Source of the DNA: Micrococcales bacterium
Lineage (GTDB): Bacteria; Actinomycetota; Actinomycetes; S36-B12; UBA10799
Assembly (NCBI GenBank): GCA_016703125.1
Contig: JADJCR010000004.1
Coordinates: 1-64,000, forward strand
Direction: 5' to 3'
DNA: 64,000 nt
Translations under genes and position numbers: made by a program
Shown here: piece by piece, positions 10,333 through 18,907 of the stretch
Layout: each line of letters begins with the position of its first letter
Position numbering within the stretch: position 1 is the first letter of the stretch
The notes under the pieces: model-generated
Told to the model about the DNA's origin: nothing
Database searches by the model: none
Seen by the model: the letters and a program-made list of their open reading frames with translations, nothing else

Positions 10333-11409
10333 ATGAAGGTTGCAGTCCTGGGTTCTGGAAACGGCGGCATGGCCATCGCCTTCGAATGGGCGCGCGCCGG
10401 ACACGAGGTGGCCCTGTTCGACTTCGAGCAGTTCGACACCAACATCGGCGAGGTGGCCGCGGCGGGGGGCATCACCTCCGACGGCGAGATGGAGGGTTTC
10501 GCGCCCGTCAGGTACTCCGGACACGACGTCGGCGAGGCGATGCGGGGAGCCGAGTTGGTCTTCGCCGTCGGTCCCGCCTACAGCACGGCTCCGTTCGCCG
10601 AAGCCTGCAAGCCATATGTCGAACCGGGCCAGGTGTTCGTCGTGTGCCCGGGCTCCTGCGCAGGGGCGATCGTGTTCAAGCAGGCCCTCGGCCTTGCTCT
10701 GGACGACGAGGCAGTGGTGATCGCCGAGACGTCGACGCTCCCGTACGCCGTGCGCGTCACCGGACCGGCTCACCTGACCGTCTACAACCGGCTCAAGGGC
10801 GGGTACTACGTCGCAGCGCTTCCCAGCAGCGCGACCACCGCGGTCTACGAGTTACTGCATTCGGTTCACGCAGAGATTGAACCCGCGGACAGCATCTGGC
10901 AGACGACGCTGCAGAACAGCAACCCGATCATCCATCCGGCGGTCTCGCTGTGCAACGTGGCCCGGATCGACCAGGGCGGTGATTTTCTGTTCTACGAGGA
11001 GGGCGTCACCGACGGCGTGGGCCGGGTGATCCGAGCCGTCGACGTGGAGCGGGTCGCCATCGCCGAGGCGCTGGGTGTGACGGTCAAACGCGACCCGGTT
11101 CTCGGCATCGAACAGGGCTACCAGGTGATCGACGACTACGGCGTGGGCTACTCGCAGGCCCCTGGCTTCCAGGGGATCAAGGCGCAAGGCCAGCTCGACC
11201 ACCGGTACTTCAACGAGGACGCAGGGTACGGGTTGGCGTTCATGACCGACCTCGCCCGGCAGGTGGGAGTCGCGACTCCGGCGATGGACGCGTTGCTGAC
11301 GGTGAGCAGTATCGTGACCGGTCGCGACTACGCGGCGGAACGGGCCCGGACGATGTCCGGCCTGGGCCTGGCGGGGTTGAGCGCTGCGCAACTGCGCGAA
11401 GCGGTCTGA
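10333..11409 (+). CDS. Opine dehydrogenase family NAD(P)-dependent oxidoreductase
   Basis: Reductive condensation of an amino acid with an alpha-keto acid (octopine/nopaline dehydrogenase type) or a related reaction. The Rossmann loop GSGNGGMA is at residues 7-14. The C-terminal NAD/NADP octopine/nopaline DH domain carries the NSNPIIHP signature, where the His is the likely catalytic base. 358 aa is a normal length. ATG 10333 follows GGAGG with a 6-nt gap. It is divergent from the old-yellow-enzyme gene and 5 bp from the convergent SDR remnant. No second biosynthetic gene is adjacent, so the substrate is open. Confidence 0.75.
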   Translation: MKVAVLGSGNGGMAIAFEWARAGHEVALFDFEQFDTNIGEVAAAGGITSDGEMEGFAPVRYSGHDVGEAMRGAELVFAVGPAYSTAPFAEACKPYVEPGQVFVVCPGSCAGAIVFKQALGLALDDEAVVIAETSTLPYAVRVTGPAHLTVYNRLKGGYYVAALPSSATTAVYELLHSVHAEIEPADSIWQTTLQNSNPIIHPAVSLCNVARIDQGGDFLFYEEGVTDGVGRVIRAVDVERVAIAEALGVTVKRDPVLGIEQGYQVIDDYGVGYSQAPGFQGIKAQGQLDHRYFNEDAGYGLAFMTDLARQVGVATPAMDALLTVSSIVTGRDYAAERARTMSGLGLAGLSAAQLREAV

Positions 11410-11414
11410 ATCTC

Positions 11415-12076
11415 TCAGTCCCCCACCACCGCGGCCATCGCCGCCAGAGCCTGGGCGCTCGTGTACTGCGGGCGCCAACCGAGTTCCTGCTTGGCCTTGC
11501 TCGTGTCCATCACCACGGGAGCCCTCGCAACGTGTATCCACTCGGCCTGCCACGGCAACCGGGGAACGCGGGCCAGTAGATCGGAGGCCGCCAGGGCCGC
11601 TGCGTGGGGGCCCTGGCCCACGACCATCGCGGAGATCGCCGAGGCGACGTCGTCGTGGTGGACCAACTGCACCGCGACTCCCGGGTCGGGGAGAGCCGGT
11701 CGGGCCACCGGCACGGCATGGCGTACGGATCGCACGATCCCACTGACCGGCTGCCCCATGGGGTTCCACGGCATCGCTCGCGCCAGAGCCGTCGCCCGCG
11801 GCCCGACCACGATGCAAGGCCGGAGCACGTGCACCTGTAATGGTGAACCCGCGGTCGTCTCATCCAAGGGTTTCTCGAGCTGAGCCTTCTGTTCGGAGTA
11901 GTAGTGCTGTGCCGTCCCGCGCGCCGGGATGTCCTCGGTGAGCGGTCGGGGGTTGTCGCGGTGGTAGCCGTAAGCGCTACCGATGAGGTGTAGACGAGCC
12001 TGCCCGGGCGGGGAGCCGCCACGGCCGCGGTACCGATCTCGCCGGTCAGCCCGGTGATGGCGCCGGTGATGCCCAC
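11415..12076 (-). pseudogene. NAD-dependent epimerase/dehydratase (extended SDR), N-terminally collapsed
   Basis: The C-terminal two thirds look like an extended SDR: LVYTSS, then in a second frame SAYGYHRDNPRPLTED, the catalytic YxxxK as YYSEQK, VLRPCIVVGP, and the end KQELGWRPQYTSAQALAAM. The NAD-binding half is wrong: only GITGAITGLTGEIG and a few residues precede LVYTSS, where about 80 residues are expected. A frameshift near 12005 separates LVYTSS from the rest. I read this as a remnant with an internal N-terminal deletion. It follows the MazG gene by 29 bp, same strand. Confidence 0.5.
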
Positions 12077-12105
12077 ATCCCGATCCTGCCGCGAGCGGCA
12101 GATCC

Positions 12106-12441
12106 TCACCACTTCTCGGCATTGCCACGCGCCCGCTCGAGGCTGTATCGCTCGCGGTTGCGGACGACCTTCTCCTCCGCAGCGGCGAGCAGGTCCACAC
12201 CGAGGACGTCAGCCAGCCGACACAGGTAGATCAGCACGTCCGCCATCTCATCGGAAACCGCCGCCAGGTCCTCCCCCTGCAGGGCCACCGACTCCTCCGG
12301 TGTCAGCCACTGCAATTCGGCGACGAGTTCCCCTGCCTCGCCCGCGACGGCCATAGCCAAGTTCTTCGGAGTGTGGAACTGGTCCCAATCGCGTTCAGCC
12401 GCGAACGCGCGCAGGGTCGCAATCAACTCGTCAAGCGTCAT
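12106..12441 (-). CDS. MazG-like nucleotide pyrophosphohydrolase
   Basis: All-alpha NTP pyrophosphohydrolase (dCTPase/RS21-C6 type), removing pyrophosphate from non-canonical or excess dNTPs. The metal site is intact: ExxE at 35/38 (GEAGELV) and ExxD at 65/68 (SDEMADV). It has one MazG domain of 111 aa. Its ATG overlaps the end of the upstream DUF2075 gene by 11 nt, so the two are probably co-translated. Confidence 0.85.
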   Translation of the reverse strand: MTLDELIATLRAFAAERDWDQFHTPKNLAMAVAGEAGELVAELQWLTPEESVALQGEDLAAVSDEMADVLIYLCRLADVLGVDLLAAAEEKVVRNRERYSLERARGNAEKW

Positions 12442-14287
12442 GCATCAAGCCCTTCAGCATCTCCCGCGTCTCAGGGTCGGTCGAGTAGATCACCGTGCCC
12501 ACCATCCCTCGCGTCAACAACACCTTGTAGACGTTGCGCACGAAGGTGTCGAAGTCGGCGGCACTCCTGCCCCGGAAGGCCGGATCCTTCGACGCCCGAA
12601 CATCGGAGACGAAACGCCCGCCCCGCCAGACCAGGTCCGGGCCGAGGATCACCCCCGACCAGTCGTATTCGAAGCCCTGGGCCGTGTAGACGCAACCAAC
12701 CTGACCGAACCCGCCGTCCTCCGTGGCCCACAACGACCGCGCCGGCGCACCCTCGTGTCTGCGCTCCTCCTTGTTGTTCCAGGGCCTGGCCCACTCACCG
12801 ATCCGTAGGTCCGGAGCCAGCGGCTCCCCACGTTGCGCGTCCGACCACGGCCAGCAGAACCCCGCGCTCATACGCGCCCCGTAACCCCCCGCGTCGCGGG
12901 TGGCCAGGATCTCCTCCATCTCCCACGGGCTGTCGGTGATGCGCACCTCGTAGTTCTCGTCCCCGGTCCAATCCACCGGGCCGCCGTCGACGAGCCCCAG
13001 GAGCCGGAGAACCCACTCCTCGTAGAGCCTCGAGCCTCCGGACCGGAACTGCGCATCGAGTTCGACCATCTGCACCTCGAGTCCGCGCGCCTGCGCAGCC
13101 TCGCGAATCGCGGCGACCGTGCCGATCTCACCGGGACGCACGACCTGGTGCTCGTCCAGCAGGAAGACCGGCACCCGCGCCACGTCCAGCAGCTCCTGCA
13201 CCTGCGGCTTGGACCGCTTGCCCTGGGTGTGAAGCGGAAGTTGCTGCTCTCCCGGAGGCGGTGCGCTTCGTCAGGATGAGCACGTCCAGCGAGTTCGGCT
13301 CATCGTGGGCGAATTGGTTGAAGCACCCGAACAACTCCTGGACCCGCTTGTTGCGAGCACCCGCCACCTTGCGCAGCGTCTCGGTGAACGCCTTCGATCC
13401 GGTCGCGTGCTCGGCTGTCCGGCGACGTCGGTAGAGCTCACCCAGCAGCGACAGTGCGATGACGCTCTTACCGCTGCCAGGTCCGCCGGTCACGATGACC
13501 ACGCTCTTGTGATCGTCGCGAACGGCTTTCTGCACGGCGTTGAGGACCAGCCGGTAGGCGACCTCCTGTTCGTCAAGCAGGACGAACTGTTCCTGATGCT
13601 GGATCTCCTGAGCGGCCAACTTCATGAGTTGCTTACTCGGCGCGACCGCAGACGACAGGAGCGCATCCGCCGCGGTCGCGCCCGAGTCCGGCGCGAACTG
13701 GGCACGCAAGTAGTCCAGCCAGCGCCCGCGGTCATCCGCGGTGAACAGTCTGCTGGCCCGGTCTCCGGCCGGAGTCTCAGCGACGCGACACCGCTCTCGG
13801 CGGCGTTGTGCAGGTAGGCCGCTCCCTTGACCGCATCAGGGTTCGCGTCGAGCGCCCGCACGAAGTCGACCATGTAGTCGACGTAGTTCTGAACCTGCCG
13901 GCCAGGGTGCAGGACCGGCCGGTCGCCGTACGCGTCGACGCGCACCAGTTCGACGTCCTCCGGGTCGGCCTGCGCCCGCGCCCACTGCTTCAACTCAACC
14001 ACGAGATAATTGGGATCCCCCGTGCGCGGATGCTGCCCGCACAGGATGACGTCGGTCCGCTTGCTCGACAGCGGGAGCCGGTGCTCGACGAGTACCTCCA
14101 GGTCATCCAGCCCCGCATCGCGCAGGTCACCCATGATGACGGGCAGCGAGGACTCCCAGGAGCGCACCTCACCGGACGAGGGCATGTGACCCACATCGAA
14201 GGTGAACTGCCGGGTCAATCGGGGGACCGCGCGGTTGGCGAGGAGTTGCTCCAACAGCAACTCCGCCGACGACCGCAACAACGGCAC
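12431..14287 (-). pseudogene. DUF2075 (Schlafen-like AAA) ATPase, frameshifted
   Basis: DUF2075 protein: a nuclease-like N-terminal region followed by an SF1-type ATPase. GTG 14287 (MPLLRSSAELLLEQLL) fits the family start; a TTG 27 nt upstream is possible. Residues VELKQW, QVQNYVDYM and AAYLHNA follow. The frame changes near 13740, then reads VIVTGGPGSGKSVIALSLL (Walker A), and changes again near 13250 into the C-terminal part: LLDEHQVVRPGE, ELDAQFRSGGS, VGCVYTAQGFEYDW, ending at 12431. All three pieces are collinear. DUF2075 proteins are often seen next to MazG-like and restriction genes, which fits the downstream neighbour; role unproven. Confidence 0.7.
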
Positions 14288-14442
14288 GGACAACCCCCGG
14301 GCACACGAAGACAACTCGTGCGGGTGGGGGCGTGTCCTGCCGGTCGGCGAGGAAGCCCGTCGGGCCGCAACCTGACGGGATCCAGGCTAGCGGGTACGTG
14401 GGCCACACGTCCGCGAACAGGAACGCCCCAACTCCGGGCACA

Positions 14443-14448
14443 TAGCCT
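14443..14448 (+). promoter_or_regulatory. -10 box TAGCCT of a leaderless promoter
   Basis: TAGCCT lies 6 nt before ATG 14455 of the secreted serine hydrolase. Confidence 0.45.
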
Positions 14449-14454
14449 GCGCAC

Positions 14455-15687
14455 ATGCGCAAAATGACCATCGGATCTCTGACGGCACTGGCTCTCCTTC
14501 TCCCCGGCCTCGGCAACGCGACTGCTGCGCCGGTCGACCGGCCTGCCGACAAGGACACTGTCACCGTCCGCACGAAGGGGCTCAGCAACCGCCAGGTCGA
14601 TGCGCTCGCGGCCGCACTCACCACCAGCCAGGGCGGGCTGCCGGCTGGCGCGCTCGCCGGCCTCTGGGTGCCGGGCAAAGGGATGTGGGTCGGGGCGGTC
14701 GGCGAGGCCGACATCGCCCGGAGCCAGCCGCTGCGCCCAGGACTTCAGATGCCCGTCGGTTCGATCACCAAGACCCTGACCGGCACCCTCGTGCTCCAAG
14801 AGGTCCAGCGCGGACGGATCGCCCTCGACGACCTTGTCGCCAAGTGGTTCCCGACGTTCCCGAAGGGCGACGAGATCACCGTGGCGATGCTGCTGAACAT
14901 GTCCAGCGGGATCGCCGACTACGTCAACGGAAACCTCCCCGCACTCAGCAAGCAACTGCGCAAGAACCCCAAGCGCACCTGGAAGCCCGCCACCCAGATC
15001 TGGGGCGCCGCGCGGATGCCACGCACCTTCGACGTGCCCGGCTCGCAGTTCTCCTACTCGAACACCAACACCGTCATGCTAGGCAGGATCCTCACTAAGG
15101 TCACCGGCCGGTCGCTACCCGTGCTGATGAAGCGCCGCGTTCTGGACGAAGTCGGAATGACCCGCAGCTTGCTCGATTTCAAGGTCGATCCCCAGCGGCC
15201 CTACGCTCAGAGTTACTCGCTGCTCTTCGGCGAGATGCACGGTAAACGGAGACTGCTGCGCACCACCGATTGGTCGCTGTCCCTCGTGGGAGCCGCGGGT
15301 GCCCTGCGGTCCACCTTGCGGGACATGCGGCACTGGGGCACCGCCCTGGGAACCGGCAAGGGCGTACTACCCCGCAAGACGCAGCGCGAGCGGTTCGCGC
15401 ACTGCATCGATGTCGTCAGCCGAGACGGCATCACCGCGGCCTACTGCCTGGGGACCATGACGTATCGCGAGGACGCCACCGGTGACATCGTGGCGATCTG
15501 GCACAACGGGCGGGTGCTGGGCGCGACCGGGTACCTGGGGTACTTCCCGCACCAGGGCCGTTCTCGTCGTGCAGAGTAACCAGGACGGCGAAGCCCGGAC
15601 ACCGGCCTCGTCCCCGACGCGATGGCCGCAGCCGTGGTGCGGGAGCTGCCAGAACTAGTGGGGTACGAGGTTGCGCCCGCCTCCTGA
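14455..15687 (+). pseudogene. Secreted serine hydrolase (beta-lactamase class C family), C-terminal frameshifts
   Basis: Penicillin-binding-protein/esterase fold hydrolase. A Sec signal peptide is visible at residues 1-25 (ending NATAA). Catalytic SxxK is S103-I-T-K106, and the second motif is YSN in FSYSNTNTVMLG. The frame breaks near 15560, after GYFPHQG; the next frame reads AVLVVQSNQDGEA, and a second shift near 15600 gives GLVPDAMAAAVVREL and the stop at 15685-15687. Active residues lie before the breaks, so a shortened product could still fold in part. A paralogue lacking the active site is at 49255. Confidence 0.7.
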
Positions 15688-15699
15688 CCCAGGCGTCCG

Positions 15700-15858
15700 T
15701 CAACTCGTGCGAGGTGCGGCCATGCCCTCCCTGACGAGCAGGACGAGCCCCGTGATGAAGGCGATGATCGCCAGCGGACCCCACAGGACCCCCGAGATGA
15801 GGGAGAGCAGGGTGCCTCCGTGGAGGTCGTCGTACACCGTGCACGGGATGCCCCACAC
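15700..15858 (-). CDS. Small single-pass membrane protein, 52 aa
   Basis: From GTG 15858 the frame reads WGIPCTVYDDLHGG, then a strong hydrophobic helix (TLLSLISGVLWGPLAIIAFI through TGLVLLV), and a short basic tail. This is typical of a real membrane segment rather than a chance frame. It has no clear ribosome site and overlaps the VanX relic on the other strand. It could be a genuine small protein or the end of a broken membrane gene. Confidence 0.35.
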   Translation of the reverse strand: MWGIPCTVYDDLHGGTLLSLISGVLWGPLAIIAFITGLVLLVREGMAAPRTS

Positions 15859-15979
15859 TCACGTCTCGTCAGCCAGGTTGACGGCGTCCGGCTTCACCAA
15901 CCTGCCGGAGGAATGGTGGCACTACACCCTGGACGGCCAGCCGTACCCGGACACGTACTTCGACACCGTCATCGGGTGA
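15848..15979 (+). pseudogene. C-terminal relic of a VanX-type D-Ala-D-Ala dipeptidase
   Basis: The frame ends with LTASGFTNLPEEWWHYTLDG and QPYPDTYFD, the C-terminal signature of VanX/D-alanyl-D-alanine dipeptidases; the EWWH carries the catalytic Glu and zinc-binding His. Only about 35 of roughly 190-200 residues remain, with no upstream domain on this strand. It sits between a broken serine hydrolase and a broken lipoprotein gene. Confidence 0.6.
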
Positions 15980-16000
15980 TCTGGGCCTGGCAGCATCTGA

Positions 16001-16469
16001 CTAACAGCCCAGGGAATCCTGCGCCTGCGAGATCGTCGACTCGATGGTCTCCGACGCAGTTGCGATGGACTCGGGCACCTCGGAGTCATCCTTCAGCGAG
16101 GCCAGCGACTGCGCCAGCCCGTCCAGAGCTGTCGAAACACCGGAGAGCACGGCCTGCGACGCGGCCGGAGCGTCTTGGGCCGCCTGATCGAGGTTGGACT
16201 TCGCTTCGGCGACCTGCTGCTTTGCCTCCCCCACCGTTGCCGCCTTCCCTTCTGCCAGCGACGCCAGGCTCTGGTCCGCCTGGTCGAGCCCGTCACACAC
16301 AGGTCCGGTGAGCGAGTCGACTGCCTCGCTGGCCTGGCTCTGAACCCCACATGCCGCGGCGCGCTTCGCCGCCTGACTTCGCCACGTCCGCGATCTGGCT
16401 GTCATCGGCTCCACAACTCGTCAGTGCCAGAGCCGCCACTGCTATACCCGCAACAATCCCGATCTTCAT
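16001..16469 (-). pseudogene. Small helical lipoprotein, one frameshift
   Basis: ATG 16469 begins a lipoprotein signal: MKIGIVAGIAVAALALTSCG, with a lipobox LTSC. After ADVAKS, near 16375, the frame shifts and continues as QAAKRAAACGVQSQASEAVD, followed by a Ser/Ala/Asp-rich alpha-helical, coiled-coil-like domain with Cys near VCDG and at the final LGC. Rejoined length is about 155 aa. Not recognised beyond small secreted helical lipoprotein. The 184 bp between it and mazF hold a weak minus-strand frame I do not call. Confidence 0.55.
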
Positions 16470-16653
16470 GAGCCTGAGCGTATCTCCGCTCCGCGATCAG
16501 CCTGCCACCGAGCCGGACTGTTCAGCCAAAAGGCGACGATGATCCCGGCCTGGCGGCGCAGGAAAGGCGGCGGTGAAGTCGATCGTGTCCAGCCCCAGCG
16601 TGTTGGCAGGAGGCGTGATCACCTCCAGTCGGCTGCCCCCCAGCCGCCTCACC

Positions 16654-17004
16654 TTACAACTGGAGATGCAATCGCAGGGCATCGTCGATGGCAGCCATCA
16701 GCCGAGGCGGAACCCGCCCGATCACGCCACCGAGACGACCCACCCCACACCGAGCGGATTTGTTCTCGCTTGCGGCCTTCGAATCCACAGGAAGAGCCGT
16801 CTCCTCCGATGCAAGGAGCACTTGGAACGGCAGCACTCGGGAGATGTTGCTGCTGAGCGGAACCACTGTCACAACACCGCGTCCTCTTTGGGAAGCGCTG
16901 GCATTGGCTCGATCGTTGCTCACCACCACCGCAGGGCGACGCTTGTTGGCTTCGCTGCCCTGCACCGGATCCAGGTCGACGAGCCGGATCTCACCTCGGA
17001 GCAT
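16654..17004 (-). CDS. mazF: MazF-type endoribonuclease toxin
   Basis: PemK/MazF mRNA interferase, 116 aa. Hallmarks are RGEIRLVDLDPVQGSEANKR, RPAVVVSNDRAN, VTVVPLSSN and the C-terminal LMAAIDDALRLHLQL. ATG 17004 lies inside the antitoxin gene, whose TGA ends at 16991, a 14-nt overlap that couples translation. Cleavage specificity is not predictable. With the antitoxin frame broken as sequenced, an active toxin would be unprotected, so the antitoxin frameshift is probably a sequence error or the antitoxin acts from elsewhere. Confidence 0.85.
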   Translation of the reverse strand: MLRGEIRLVDLDPVQGSEANKRRPAVVVSNDRANASASQRGRGVVTVVPLSSNISRVLPFQVLLASEETALPVDSKAASENKSARCGVGRLGGVIGRVPPRLMAAIDDALRLHLQL

Positions 17005-17220
17005 CCACCAGCCCATCGCCAGATGTTGACTCCCAGGCTGTGAAGTCGCCCGAGGCCTCCCACTCATCCCACGCGGTGGCGTAATCGGGTTCGAGTCTGT
17101 GCGTCCCAGCATGCGGATCGCGTGCTGGACGGCGGCGGACCTCGATTCCAACCCCGCGTCTTTGGCGAAGCGGTCAAGGATCGCGACGTCTTCATCAGGA
17201 AGACTGATACTCAACTTCAC
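16991..17220 (-). pseudogene. mazE: MazE-like ribbon-helix-helix antitoxin, one frameshift
   Basis: GTG 17220 starts MKLSISLPDEDVAILDRFAK, a ribbon-helix-helix DNA-binding region, running to HAIRMLGR. Near 17095 the frame shifts; the other frame reads LEPDYATAWDEWEASGDFTA then WESTSGDGLVDAPR and a stop, the acidic toxin-binding tail expected of this family. A TAGTAT -10 box lies 6 nt upstream of the start, with two TACCAAGGT operator copies beside it. First gene of the TA operon. Confidence 0.7.
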
Positions 17221-17226
17221 ACGTGA

Positions 17227-17263
17227 ATACTACCAAGGTATTACCTGAAGTGCTACCAAGGTT
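17227..17263 (-). promoter_or_regulatory. MazE promoter and paired operator
   Basis: The minus strand has TAGTAT (17227-17232) 6 nt before GTG 17220. Overlapping it is TACCAAGGTA (17231-17240), with self-complementary arms TACC/GGTA, and a second copy TACCAAGGTT at 17254-17263, 23 bp away, about two helical turns. This is the usual layout for cooperative autorepression by a ribbon-helix-helix antitoxin. Confidence 0.55.
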
Positions 17264-17287
17264 TCCGATGACCCCGCATGTTCGACA

Positions 17288-17413
17288 ATGCCCTGCGCGG
17301 GTGCTGGTCCGGTGGGTAACGCGGCCGGGCCGGACGGCAACTTGTGGTTCACCGAGTACACCGGCCACCGGATCGGGCGCATCACCCCCACCGGGACCAT
17401 CACCGAGTCCCCA
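17288..17413 (+). pseudogene. One-blade relic of a virginiamycin B lyase-like beta-propeller
   Basis: Plus-strand residues GPDGNLWFTEYTGHRIGRIT and PTGTITE match the repeat unit of streptogramin lyase (Vgb)/NHL-type propellers. Only about 40 residues survive, with no start or remaining blades. It lies in the gap between the mazEF operator and vapB, and may mark an insertion or recombination scar. Confidence 0.5.
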
Positions 17414-17471
17414 CCGTGCGCGGGCGTTGATCCATCGCTCGTCGAGATTCCCACATATGGGAGAGCAATGG

Positions 17472-17477
17472 TACATT
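17472..17477 (+). promoter_or_regulatory. -10 box TACATT of a leaderless vapBC promoter
   Basis: TACATT lies 6 nt before ATG 17484. An imperfect palindrome around CCCACATATGGGAG (17450-17463) just upstream may be the operator. Confidence 0.45.
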
Positions 17478-17483
17478 CGTCGA

Positions 17484-17729
17484 ATGAGTGGGACACACGT
17501 AGCGACGATGGGAGACCGGGGGCGCTTGGTGGTTCCCGTCGAACTCCGCGAACGGGCTGGCCTGCACGATGGCCGACCGGTGGTGTTCGTCGAAACCCCC
17601 CACGGCCTGCTGCTGCTGACCCGCGAGCAGTTGCGTGATCTGGTCCGGGCCGGGCTGGAAGGCAAGGATCTGGTGACCCAGTTGCTCGCCGACAGAAGGA
17701 CCGCAGCGGCCGCCGAGGATGTTGCGTGA
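17484..17729 (+). CDS. vapB: AbrB/MazE-fold VapB antitoxin
   Basis: 81-aa swapped-hairpin (AbrB/SpoVT) antitoxin. The DNA-binding part reads ATMGDRGRLVVPVELRERAG, the typical G-R-hydrophobic-V-P-x-x-hR pattern. The C-terminal tail with LVTQLLADRRTAAA would hold the PIN toxin. ATG 17484 is preferred over upstream in-frame starts because it begins the homologous region and follows a -10 box by 6 nt. Its TGA overlaps the vapC GTG by 4 nt. Confidence 0.8.
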   Translation: MSGTHVATMGDRGRLVVPVELRERAGLHDGRPVVFVETPHGLLLLTREQLRDLVRAGLEGKDLVTQLLADRRTAAAAEDVA

Positions 17730-18091
17730 CCGTGCTGGACGCCTCAGCCCTGCTGGCATTCCTCGGCGGCGAGCAGGGTGCCGACGAGGTCGAGTCAGCC
17801 CTCGAAGCGGGCGCACGTTGCGGCACCGCGAACTGGAGCGAGGTTGCCCAGAAGGTCATGTCCGCGGCTGGCGACTGGGACCTTGCCCGCGCGCTGCTTG
17901 TGTCGTACCGCCTGGCACTCGAACCGGTCGAGGTCGAGGACGCGGAGTGGGCGGCGCGCAGGTGGCGCAAGGGCGAGGGCCTGTCACTCGGCGACCGGCT
18001 GTGCCTGGCCCTCGCCCACCGGGTCGGCGAGGAGGCTCTCACGGCCGACCGGGCCTGGGGTGAGGCCGAGGGGATCCGTCAGATCCGGTGA
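17726..18091 (+). CDS. vapC: VapC PIN-domain ribonuclease toxin
   Basis: 121-aa PIN domain. The acidic site is complete: D5 (VLDASALLAFL), E39 (ANWSEV), D90 (SLGDRLCLALA) and D108 (TADRAW). The GTG start overlaps the vapB stop (GTGA). Same strand and operon as vapB; likely RNA target (tRNA or rRNA) unknown. Confidence 0.9.
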   Translation: MTVLDASALLAFLGGEQGADEVESALEAGARCGTANWSEVAQKVMSAAGDWDLARALLVSYRLALEPVEVEDAEWAARRWRKGEGLSLGDRLCLALAHRVGEEALTADRAWGEAEGIRQIR

Positions 18092-18102
18092 GGGCCGGCC
18101 CC

Positions 18103-18108
18103 TACCGT
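18103..18108 (+). promoter_or_regulatory. -10 box TACCGT of a leaderless promoter
   Basis: TACCGT lies 7 nt before ATG 18116; there is no ribosome site. It supports ATG 18116 rather than GTG 18107. Confidence 0.4.
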
Positions 18109-18115
18109 GGGACCC

Positions 18116-18895
18116 ATGCCACCGATCCTCAAGCCCAGTGATCCGCCAGCGCGATTCGTCGACGGGGAACTGGCCTATACCGATGAGGGCAGCGGCGACG
18201 TGACAATCGTTGCCGTTCCGGGTCTGCCGGGCAGCGGGCGGGACTTCCGGTGGCTCGCTCCCGCGCTCACCGACCGGTACCGCGTGATCCGCGTCGATCC
18301 CCCGGGGTACGGAGCCACCCCTCGATCGAGGTGGGCGGGGATGACAACCCCCGAGCGCGCTGATGCGGTGACCCGCGTGATCGACGAACTCGACGTCTGG
18401 CCGGTCGCGCTCGTGGGCCACTCCGCCGGTGGCGGAGTAGTGGCGCACATCGCCCGCCATCAGCCGGAACGGGTATCGGCATGCGTCATGATCTCCGCGA
18501 CCGGGCCGACCGCCAACTTCGCCGAACCGGTCCTGCATCTGCTCGCTGCGCCCCTGCGGCTGTCGGGGGTCCGCTCCCTCTTGGCGCCAGTGATCCGTCG
18601 TCTGTACACGATGCAGGGCTTCCCTCGGTACCTGACCGACGACGAGCGCGCTTTCGCGCTGCTGGACGCTGCGGCGTTCAACTTCTCCGAGCACCGCGCC
18701 AACCTTGCCGGAATGCGCGCCCCGACCATGGTGGCCTGGGCGCAGGACGACCCTGCCATCTCGGCAGCAACCTTCCAGGCCCTCGCCGATTGTGTGCCTC
18801 CAGGCCCCCGCCTGCAGTTCCCGGACGGGGGCCACAACGTGCAGAAGACGCACGCCGCCGAGATCGCGGAGACCATCGCTGGGTTCGTCGGCTGA
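18116..18895 (+). CDS. Alpha/beta hydrolase
   Basis: 259-aa alpha/beta-hydrolase fold enzyme of unknown substrate. The nucleophile elbow is GHSAGGG (Ser in VALVGHSAGG), the oxyanion region is PGLPGSGRDFRWLAP, and the catalytic His is in DGGHNVQKTH near the end. A likely acid is in WAQDDPAIS. No signal peptide, so cytoplasmic. It lies 24 bp after vapC with its own -10 box. Confidence 0.85.
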   Translation: MPPILKPSDPPARFVDGELAYTDEGSGDVTIVAVPGLPGSGRDFRWLAPALTDRYRVIRVDPPGYGATPRSRWAGMTTPERADAVTRVIDELDVWPVALVGHSAGGGVVAHIARHQPERVSACVMISATGPTANFAEPVLHLLAAPLRLSGVRSLLAPVIRRLYTMQGFPRYLTDDERAFALLDAAAFNFSEHRANLAGMRAPTMVAWAQDDPAISAATFQALADCVPPGPRLQFPDGGHNVQKTHAAEIAETIAGFVG

Positions 18896-18907
18896 CGGCC
18901 GTGCGCC

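Noticed and set aside
16470..16653. Possible about 60-aa minus-strand gene between mazF and the lipoprotein
   Set aside because: No start with a ribosome site or -10 box and no recognisable pattern.
16654..17220. A natural single-chain antitoxin-toxin fusion protein
   Set aside because: The other frame supplies a standard acidic antitoxin tail and stop, so the fusion is most simply a one-base error; kept only as a finding to check.
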